A stretch of 13,047 bases of DNA, taken from Rhodospirillaceae bacterium (GTDB lineage: Bacteria > Pseudomonadota > Alphaproteobacteria > SP197). Below the pieces are notes generated by a model. The model was given only the letters and a program-made list of their open reading frames with translations, ran no database searches and was not told the DNA's origin. Below, piece after piece: positions 1 to 5,028 of this stretch (position 1 is its first letter; every line of letters begins with the position of its first letter). The DNA is taken from contig JABIUG010000195.1 of NCBI GenBank assembly GCA_018700655.1, forward strand, positions 1 through 13,047, given 5' to 3'. A program made the position numbers and the translations under genes.

Positions 1-36
1 ATGTCGGCGGCACTCAAGACGGAGATAGCAGGATGA
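1..36 (+). CDS. Possible 3' end of an upstream gene (partial)
   Basis: Frame 1 is open from the window edge and ends at TGA 34-36, which overlaps the ATG of the lactonase gene (33-35) in an ATGA arrangement typical of translationally coupled operon genes. The visible tail is only 11 residues (MSAALKTEIAG), so no family can be assigned. The frame-3 reading is also open to the window edge, so this tail could simply be non-coding leader. The call rests on the stop/start overlap alone. Confidence 0.3.
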   Translation: MSAALKTEIAG

Positions 37-917
37 CGCAGTTCGAATGTGTTCTCGATGCCCATGCGGCGGTCGGCGAATGCCCGACCTGGCATGCCGG
101 TGAACAGCGGCTCTACTGGATCGACTCTCCCACGGGGCGCATCAACCGGTTCGACCCGGTGACCGGCAAGAACGAAACCCGCGATCTCGGCTACCATATC
201 GGGTCCTTTGCCTTTCGCAAGACCGGCGGCCTGATCGCAGCGACGCAACGCGGGTTCTGCTTTCTCGATTTCGACACCGGCCTTCTTGATCTGATCAGCG
301 ACCCTGAATCCGGACGCAACGATCTCACCATGAACGACGGCCGCGCAGGGCCCGGGGGCCAGTTCTTTGCCGGCTCCATGGGTTTCCCCATCCGGCTCGA
401 CCAGTTGGATGGAACCTTCTACCGGCTTGACGCCGACGGCACTGTGACGGCGCTGGTCGGTGGCATGGGAACCAGCAACGGCCTGGCGTTCAGTCCCGAC
501 GGCAAGACGCTCTACCATGCCGACAGCCTGCCTTGCGTCCAGACAATTTGGGCCTGGGACCACGACCCCGCATCAGGCGGAATCGAAAACCGCCGCGTCT
601 TCGCGACCACTGAAGAATTAGCGGGGCGCCCGGACGGCGCCTGTGTCGACGCCGAAGGGTTCTACTGGTCAGCCAATGTCGACGGCTGGCAGGTCGTGCG
701 ATACGCGCCCGACGGCAGCATCGATCGCATCCTCGCCATCCCCGTCCAGAAACCCAGCATGCCCTGCTTCGGCGGACCGTACCTCGACATCCTCTACGTC
801 ACCTCCATCGGCAACGGCGGCTCCAGCCCGATGGCCGAGGGACAACCCCAGGCCGGCGGCATCTTTGCCTGCCAGCCTGGCGTTAAGGGCCTGCCCGAGC
901 CGTTCTTCGCCGGTTAG
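33..917 (+). CDS. SMP-30/gluconolactonase/LRE-like family lactonase
   Basis: The 294-aa product is a six-bladed beta-propeller hydrolase of the SMP-30/gluconolactonase family. Members open sugar lactones to aldonic acids using one divalent metal; the substrate here is not determinable. Expected metal or substrate residues are visible: E16 in VGECPTW, N101 in MNDGR, N149 in TSNGLAFSPDG and D201 in RPDGACVDAEG. The length is normal for the family and there is no signal peptide, so the enzyme is probably cytoplasmic. A GGAG at 21-24 lies 8 bases before ATG 33 and supports this start. The 3' end overlaps the convergent methyltransferase gene by four bases (914-917). An HpcH-type aldolase about 1 kb away fits a sugar-acid catabolic setting, which is inference. 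Confidence 0.9.
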   Translation: MTQFECVLDAHAAVGECPTWHAGEQRLYWIDSPTGRINRFDPVTGKNETRDLGYHIGSFAFRKTGGLIAATQRGFCFLDFDTGLLDLISDPESGRNDLTMNDGRAGPGGQFFAGSMGFPIRLDQLDGTFYRLDADGTVTALVGGMGTSNGLAFSPDGKTLYHADSLPCVQTIWAWDHDPASGGIENRRVFATTEELAGRPDGACVDAEGFYWSANVDGWQVVRYAPDGSIDRILAIPVQKPSMPCFGGPYLDILYVTSIGNGGSSPMAEGQPQAGGIFACQPGVKGLPEPFFAG

Positions 918-1810
918 ACCGCCTCGTCGATCAGCCCCCGCAGCCGCGCGATGTGCTCGGGCAACGTGCCGCAACAACCGCCGACGATGCGGGCGCCGCC
1001 GTCGACCCAGTCCTTCACATTGGCGACATAGGCTTCGACGCTGAAATCGTGGCGGTGGCGGATCTTCTTCTGGCCGGGGTCAATCGGATGGAAGGTGTTG
1101 GCATAACCACCGGTCGGCGTACCAAGTGCCTTCAGGGCCGGCAGGCCGCGGGTGACGGCTTCGGGTGAACAGCAGTTGGCCAGGAAAACGCTGACCGGCT
1201 GATCGGCGACCGATGCGGCTGCCTCTGCAACAGTTGCGCCACCTTTCAGACAACCGTCGCTATTTTCATGCAGACTCCAGCCGATCCAGACCGGCTTGCC
1301 GGTCGCGGCGGCACCGATCGCGGCGGCGCGGGTCTCCTGGACGGTCGTGAGGGTCTCGGCAATGAAAAGATCGACATGGGGCGCCAGGAGCGCGGCCTGT
1401 TCCGTATAGAGCGCGATCAGGCGCTCTTCGGGTTCGACCGCATCGGGGGTGTAGCTGCCGGAAAGCGGCGGCAGGGAACCCGCGATCAGCACATCGCGTC
1501 CCTGGGCATCACGCGCCTTGTTGGCAAGTTCAGCGGCGTTGCGGTTGAGGTCCTCAAAGCGGTCTTCAATGCCGACATCACGCATGAAGGAGCGCACCAC
1601 ACCATAGGTGTTGGTGATGATGAGATCGGCGCCGGCAGCGATGAAGGCACGGTGCAGTTCTTCAACGGCCTCAGGCGTCTCGATCAGTGCGCGCCCGGAC
1701 CAGAAAGGCGATCCCTTCTGGTGCAGGCCGCGCAGGGAGATCGCCTCACCCATGCCGCCGTCGGTCAACAAGGGCCGATCTTGGGGCAGGTCAATGGTCG
1801 GCATGCTCAT
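914..1810 (-). CDS. Homocysteine S-methyltransferase family protein
   Basis: The 298-aa product has the TIM-barrel fold signature of the Pfam S-methyl_trans family (MmuM, BHMT and the MetH homocysteine domain). These enzymes move a methyl group from a donor such as S-methylmethionine, betaine or a corrinoid to homocysteine, giving methionine. The N-terminus has LLTDGGMGE. The zinc-binding cysteines are present: ANCC (C213/C214) and the C-terminal VGGCCG (C279, C280). TNTYG at about 67-70 is the usual family motif. There is no N5-methyltetrahydrofolate or B12 domain, so it is a stand-alone enzyme; the methyl donor cannot be read from sequence. The start at 1810 has GGGAG six bases upstream. 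It is divergent from the aldolase gene, with a palindrome between them, and may share its regulation. Confidence 0.92.
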   Translation of the reverse strand: MSMPTIDLPQDRPLLTDGGMGEAISLRGLHQKGSPFWSGRALIETPEAVEELHRAFIAAGADLIITNTYGVVRSFMRDVGIEDRFEDLNRNAAELANKARDAQGRDVLIAGSLPPLSGSYTPDAVEPEERLIALYTEQAALLAPHVDLFIAETLTTVQETRAAAIGAAATGKPVWIGWSLHENSDGCLKGGATVAEAAASVADQPVSVFLANCCSPEAVTRGLPALKALGTPTGGYANTFHPIDPGQKKIRHRHDFSVEAYVANVKDWVDGGARIVGGCCGTLPEHIARLRGLIDEAV

Positions 1811-1885
1811 CGTTGTCTCCCTATAGGTGCGCCGGACGATAACGCCACATCGACGGATCGAGAAGGTTTGCCCGGAGCAACTTCA

Positions 1886-1925
1886 CACACGCACACGGAA
1901 CCACCAAGTGTTCCGTGTGCATGTG
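1886..1925. promoter_or_regulatory. Imperfect 16-bp-arm palindrome, candidate operator in divergent intergenic region
   Basis: Arms GCACACGGAAC (1891-1901) and GTTCCGTGTGC (1910-1920) are perfect 11-base reverse complements separated by 8 bases. After one mismatch (1890/1921) four more pairs extend the arms to 1886 and 1925. It lies between the divergent starts at 1810 and 1965, about 40 bases before the aldolase start. There is no T-run on either side, so a repressor or activator operator is more likely than a terminator. The binding protein is not encoded recognisably in this window. Confidence 0.6.
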
Positions 1926-1953
1926 ATCCGCTCTAGCATGGCGCGAACCAGAC

Positions 1954-1957
1954 GGAG
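1954..1957 (+). promoter_or_regulatory. Ribosome binding site that decides the aldolase start
   Basis: GGAG stands 7 bases before ATG 1965. The in-frame upstream GTG at 1827 would force translation through the intergenic palindrome and add about 46 non-family residues, so the ATG at 1965 is preferred. Confidence 0.65.
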
Positions 1958-1964
1958 ACAGGAC

Positions 1965-2720
1965 ATGGCCGGCCCCTCAATGAAATCGCGCAAGGTGACC
2001 TACACTCTGTGGCTCTCCAGCCCGAATTACGCGGCAGTCGAAGCGGCCAAGCTGACAGGTTGCGACGGCATCACGCTTGATCTCGAACACGGTGTGTTTG
2101 ATCGCACCGATATCGACCGGCTGATCCTGCTGGCGCGCGAGGCAGGCCTCCAATCCTTTACCCGCGTTGCCGAACCGACCCGGATATCGATCCAGCATTC
2201 GCTCGATTCCGGGGCTGGCGGCGTCATCATTCCCCATGTCGAGAATCTGGAACATGCTCGTGAGCTTGCCTCCTATGCCAAGTATCCCCCGATGGGTGAT
2301 CGCAGCGTCGGCGGTGGCCGGACTTTCGGTTACGGCGGCACAGGCAAGGGCTTCTATGGCAAGGAAAACCGCCGGGTGCAGTGTTACCCGATGGTCGAGA
2401 CCGTCGGTGCGCTGAACGATGTCGAAGTGATCCTGAAACTGCGCTCGGTCGATGGCATCTTCCTGGGCCCGGCCGATCTCAACATGGCGCGCGGACGCAA
2501 GGGCGCGTTCGGCCGCGCCGACACCGCAGATCGCAAGACCATTTCGGATGCCTGCATGGCAGCGGGCAAGGCATTCGGCATGAACGTCTATTCACGCGAT
2601 GACATGAAGGCCTCACGCGAGATCGGCCTCACCTTCGCCGCGCTGACCGACGACATTACCGCCATGATCGACGGCGTCAGTCGCGCCGTCGGCGACGCCA
2701 AGAAGATCATCGGGCGTTGA
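1965..2720 (+). CDS. HpcH/HpaI aldolase family protein (class II 2-oxo-acid aldolase)
   Basis: From ATG 1965 the product is 251 aa, the usual length for the HpcH/HpaI (2,4-dihydroxyhept-2-ene-1,7-dioic acid aldolase) family. These metal-dependent enzymes cleave 2-oxo-4-hydroxy acids to pyruvate plus an aldehyde. Catalytic and metal residues are all visible: H42 in LDLEHGVFD, R67 in FTRVAEP, E145 in YPMVETVGAL and D171 in FLGPADLNMA. These correspond to the His, Arg, Glu and Asp of HpcH. The substrate could be 2-keto-3-deoxy sugar acids or 4-hydroxy-2-oxo acids; sequence alone does not decide. A slightly later start at Met6 (1980) is possible. The aldehyde product is a potential substrate for the nearby tungsten aldehyde oxidoreductase, which is inference. 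Confidence 0.9.
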   Translation: MAGPSMKSRKVTYTLWLSSPNYAAVEAAKLTGCDGITLDLEHGVFDRTDIDRLILLAREAGLQSFTRVAEPTRISIQHSLDSGAGGVIIPHVENLEHARELASYAKYPPMGDRSVGGGRTFGYGGTGKGFYGKENRRVQCYPMVETVGALNDVEVILKLRSVDGIFLGPADLNMARGRKGAFGRADTADRKTISDACMAAGKAFGMNVYSRDDMKASREIGLTFAALTDDITAMIDGVSRAVGDAKKIIGR

Positions 2721-2751
2721 AGGAGCACGCGGTGACCGGTTTCACCAACCG

Positions 2752-2957
2752 TGTCATCCCGGCCAGGGGAGCAAAGCGACCGCGAGCCGGGATCTCGAAA
2801 GATCGGCGTGACCCTCACGAGCAAGATCAAATCAGGTCGAGGCGGCCTGATATGATCTTGCTCTATTTCAAAGGTTTAGAGACCGATCCACAGCTCAGGT
2901 CGACCCGACCTGAGGCTGACCGGGCTCTCGAGGCCCCGGCTCAGGGCCGGGGTGACA
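2752..2957. repeat. Composite intergenic inverted-repeat structure (206 bp)
   Basis: The outer arms TGTCATCCCGGCC (2752-2764) and GGCCGGGGTGACA (2945-2957) pair at 12 of 13 positions. A second nested pair, GAGCCGGGATCTCG (2784-2797) and CGAGGCCCCGGCTC (2929-2942), pairs at 12 of 14 positions plus one G-T. Between them lie the two hairpins of the repeat core (2819-2923). The whole segment can therefore fold as a closed multi-arm structure. It fills the gap between the aldolase and the 85-aa gene and contains no credible gene. The outer arms resemble GTCATCCCGGCC-type intergenic palindromes often seen in Alphaproteobacteria (from memory, not searched). Confidence 0.7.
2819..2923 (+). repeat. 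Two-hairpin structured repeat, copy 1
   Basis: Hairpin I spans 2819-2863: two 21-base arms around the triloop AGG (2840-2842), with one A-A mismatch and one G-T pair. Hairpin II spans 2891-2918: CTCAGGTCG and CGACCTGAG close the triloop ACC (2903-2905), with outer CAG/CTG. Between them are ATCTTGCTCT (2855-2864), 15 bases, then AGACCGATCCAC (2880-2891). Copy 2 at 4908-5016 has the same two sequence blocks at the same 15-base spacing, the same 11-base distance to the second loop, and different but self-complementary stems. Confidence 0.8.
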
Positions 2958-2991
2958 ACATTTGTTTGAGCCCTGCAGGAGTACGCTGACC

Positions 2992-3249
2992 ATGGTTGAT
3001 CTCGCACGCCACGTTCATGTCACCGGGCTTTTCGAGAAGATCGAAGAGGTCGAAGGCAAGCTCACGGCCAATGAGCTGGAGATGGTGCGCCATCTCAAGG
3101 AGAAGTACGAAGACCCCGGCCACAGCGATTTCGACGACGCCCACGTGCTCGAAGTCATCCTGCGCAATGTCGGTATCCGCAAGGGGTTCGAAATCGACGC
3201 CCGCAACCACACCCCGCGCACCATCGAGATGGAACGCAAGAAGGACTAG
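2992..3249 (+). CDS. Hypothetical protein, 85 aa, unrecognised
   Basis: I do not recognise this family. The product is small, charged and cysteine-free. It is probably mostly helical: a charged stretch around residues 13-43 (EKIEEVEGKL, then VRHLKEKYED) is followed by DDAHVLEVILRNVG. There is no signal peptide or membrane segment. ATG 2992 is preferred because AGGAG (2977-2981) lies 10 bases upstream; the earlier in-frame TTG at 2962 lies before that Shine-Dalgarno sequence. The gene begins 35 bases after the composite inverted repeat and converges on the MoaD-like gene, with 35 bases between the two stops. Codon use matches its neighbours, with strong G/C at third positions, which argues that it is real. 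A link to the aldehyde oxidoreductase is suggested only by position. Confidence 0.65.
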   Translation: MVDLARHVHVTGLFEKIEEVEGKLTANELEMVRHLKEKYEDPGHSDFDDAHVLEVILRNVGIRKGFEIDARNHTPRTIEMERKKD

Positions 3250-3304
3250 CCACCGTTTAGCGGCGCGCGACCATCCGAGCGGATTCAGCCACCTTTGAGC
3301 GGCG
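3249..3304 (-). repeat. Short in-frame direct repeat at the MoaD-like C-terminus
   Basis: Segments 3249-3265 and 3288-3304 are identical at 15 of 17 bases and lie 39 bases (13 codons) apart. The right one encodes the end of the MoaD-like protein (PLKGG, then TGA). The left one, in the same minus-strand frame after the TGA, reads PLNGG and then TAG (3246-3248). It looks like a decayed tandem duplication of the gene's last codons. Confidence 0.5.
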
Positions 3305-3533
3305 GCATCAGGGCGAGGTTGTCGCCATCCTGGAGAATCACTTCCATGCGCTTTGCGGTCGGCACGGCCTTGCCGTTGAGCGTGACGAGGTAACTGCCTT
3401 CGGGAAACCCCAGGCGATCCATCACGACCCTGGGCGTCAGCCCTTCGGGCAATTCGATCTCGGCACGGTTTTTCTCGCTGCCTGCCGGCAGGTGTTTGCC
3501 AAGCAGGCCGGCCGTCCTCACCAGAATCTTCAT
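3285..3533 (-). CDS. MoaD/ThiS family sulfur-carrier-like protein (aorD-like)
   Basis: The 82-aa product is a beta-grasp protein of the MoaD/ThiS type. It begins MKILVRTAG, has a central LNGKAV turn and DGDNLALMPP near the end, and finishes in the diagnostic Gly-Gly (PPLKGG). In this family the terminal glycine is adenylated and thiocarboxylated to donate the dithiolene sulfur of molybdopterin/tungstopterin. ATG 3533 is chosen because it overlaps the stop of the preceding FAD oxidoreductase as ATGA (3530-3533), a translational-coupling arrangement; a longer upstream reading adds only non-family residues. It is the last gene of the aldehyde oxidoreductase operon. A dedicated MoaD next to a tungsten AOR is known from other bacteria, so cofactor supply for this enzyme is likely. 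Confidence 0.88.
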   Translation of the reverse strand: MKILVRTAGLLGKHLPAGSEKNRAEIELPEGLTPRVVMDRLGFPEGSYLVTLNGKAVPTAKRMEVILQDGDNLALMPPLKGG

Positions 3534-4789
3534 GCGGCGCGGCGGCTCGCATCCTGCGCGCAGGCAAGATAGGCCGACATGAACTGATGGGGATCTTCCA
3601 TCAGCACGTCCTTCCACTTGCCAAGTGGCGTGCGGGTCTGGATCAGGCCGCGCAGCACACCAACATGCTGCGTGATGCCAAGGCCCAGAACGCCGACCAT
3701 GACATCATCCTTGAAGCTGAGCCGCAGATACTTCGAGCGATCCTTGTCGGCCGAAACCGACTCATCGCCACCCTCGGTGCCATCCCACAATCCGTAGGAG
3801 GTCGAGATCAACCCCAGAGTGTTCAGCGTGTTCATCACCAGGCTGCCGCGATAGGCCGTGCGATTGCCGGCCATGTTGGTCGCGGCGATACGGCCATGTT
3901 CGCTGGCGGTGGGCTGAATCGCATGGACATCATGTTTGCCGGTCATGAGGTCGAAACCGGCGGCGACGTCACCGGCGGCATAGATATCGGGCAGGCTGGT
4001 TTCCATGTGCTCGTTGATCAGCACACCCATGTCGGTGTTGATGCCGCTGCCCTCGAGGAAACCCATGTTGGATTTGACGCCAGTGGCGCAGACCACGAGA
4101 TCGGCGCCGATCGGGTCCTTGCCGTCGAGGTCGAGCGTCAACGTGCCGTCGGAATTCTCCGAAACACCCGTCACCCGGGTCGATGTCATGATGTTGACGC
4201 CCTGTTTGTTACACCAGGCCGAGATCATGTCGCCGCCGGTCTTGTCCATCATGCGCGCGACCATGCGGTCTTCCATCTCGATGACGGTGAGATTGACCTT
4301 TCGCGCGACCAGGGCTTCGAGAATGATGCAGCCGATGAAACCCGCCCCCATCAGCACGACGTTGTCGCCGGGCTTGGAGTTAGCGATGATTCCGCGCGCA
4401 TCCTCAAGGGTCCAGCAGGACATCACCTTCTTGAGGTCCATACCGGCGATCAGCGGGCGCACCGGTGTCGCGCCGGTGGCCAGCAGAAGTTTGTCGTAAC
4501 CCATCGAGCCGCCGCTCTCGAAGCTGAGCGATTTGGCACCGGCATCAATGCTGGCGACACGTTCGTGCTGCACGGCAATGCCGAGATTTTCGTAGTGGCC
4601 ATCACTGTGGCGAAGGTGGGTGCCCTCCTCGGCGATATCCTCGGCCAGGAGATAGGGAATCGCCATGCGCGAATAGGGAGCCTCGGGTTCGCCCGATACC
4701 AGCGTGATATTGCCGCCATGGCCCCGGCGCGAAAGTGTTTCAGAAGCGATCACACCGGCAGGGCCGGCGCCAACGACAACATAACTCAT
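3530..4789 (-). CDS. aorC: FAD-dependent NAD(P)H oxidoreductase subunit (AorC-like)
   Basis: The 419-aa product belongs to the pyridine nucleotide-disulfide oxidoreductase class I family (NirB/NADH oxidase/ferredoxin reductase type). The N-terminal FAD Rossmann motif is VGAGPAG (G7, G9, G12). The second dinucleotide motif is MGAGFIG (about 148-153), for NAD(P)H. The C-terminal FAD motif is DIYAAGDVA (D274). There is no redox-active CxxxxC pair, so it is not a disulfide reductase. Directly downstream of the polyferredoxin and the tungsten subunit, it matches AorC, which passes electrons from aldehyde oxidation to NAD+. GGGAG lies 9 bases before the ATG at 4789. It overlaps the MoaD-like gene by four bases. 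The 239-base gap from aorB holds a structured repeat and a terminator, so it may be expressed less than aorAB. Confidence 0.88.
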   Translation of the reverse strand: MSYVVVGAGPAGVIASETLSRRGHGGNITLVSGEPEAPYSRMAIPYLLAEDIAEEGTHLRHSDGHYENLGIAVQHERVASIDAGAKSLSFESGGSMGYDKLLLATGATPVRPLIAGMDLKKVMSCWTLEDARGIIANSKPGDNVVLMGAGFIGCIILEALVARKVNLTVIEMEDRMVARMMDKTGGDMISAWCNKQGVNIMTSTRVTGVSENSDGTLTLDLDGKDPIGADLVVCATGVKSNMGFLEGSGINTDMGVLINEHMETSLPDIYAAGDVAAGFDLMTGKHDVHAIQPTASEHGRIAATNMAGNRTAYRGSLVMNTLNTLGLISTSYGLWDGTEGGDESVSADKDRSKYLRLSFKDDVMVGVLGLGITQHVGVLRGLIQTRTPLGKWKDVLMEDPHQFMSAYLACAQDASRRAA

Positions 4790-4813
4790 GATCGTGTTCT
4801 CCCATCATCCGTC

Positions 4814-4850
4814 AAAAGACCGGCCGCTCCCATGTTCCGGAAGCGGCCGG
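4814..4850 (-). terminator. Rho-independent-type terminator or attenuator between aorB and aorC
   Basis: On the minus strand CCGGCCGCT (4850-4842) pairs perfectly with AGCGGCCGG (4828-4820) around a 13-base loop, and TCTTTT (4819-4814) follows at once. It stands 179 bases after the aorB stop and only 24 bases before the aorC start. It would partly end aorAB transcripts or act as an attenuator. On the plus strand there is no T-run after the stem. Confidence 0.65.
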
Positions 4851-4907
4851 CTTCGTAGTTTGGTCTTGCCCCGGCGCCGTCGAGGACGCCAGCACAAGCC
4901 GGCCGTT

Positions 4908-5016
4908 GAGAGTAAGGTCGTATCAGGTTGATTCAACCTGATACGTAAATCTTGCTCTCCACCTATAAATCAAAGACCGATCCACGGTCCATGTCGCCTC
5001 GACATGGACCGATCGG
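4908..5016 (+). repeat. Two-hairpin structured repeat, copy 2
   Basis: Hairpin I has an inner perfect stem CGTATCAGGTTG/CAACCTGATACG (4919-4930 and 4934-4945) with triloop ATT. Its outer stem is GAGAGTAAG/CTTGCTCTC (4908-4916 and 4951-4959). Hairpin II has GGTCCATGTCG/CGACATGGACC (4986-4996 and 5000-5010) around CCT, extended by CCGATC/GATCGG (4977-4982 and 5011-5016). The shared blocks with copy 1 are ATCTTGCTCT (4949-4958) and AGACCGATCCAC (4974-4985). The copy sits 12 bases beyond the aorB stop, inside the aor operon. Confidence 0.8.
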
Positions 5017-5028
5017 ACCCTAGCCTAA

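Noticed and set aside
1808..1830. T7-promoter-like CTATAGGGAGA on the minus strand before the methyltransferase
   Set aside because: Only the initiation part matches; the upstream recognition part of the phage promoter is absent, and GGGAG serves as the ribosome binding site.
1827..1964. GTG-initiated 46-codon N-terminal extension of the aldolase
   Set aside because: It crosses the intergenic palindrome, lacks a Shine-Dalgarno and does not resemble the family; ATG 1965 has GGAG at good spacing.
2717..2989. 90-codon plus-strand frame after the aldolase
   Set aside because: It lies almost wholly within the inverted-repeat structure and has an Arg/Pro-rich, repeat-derived composition.
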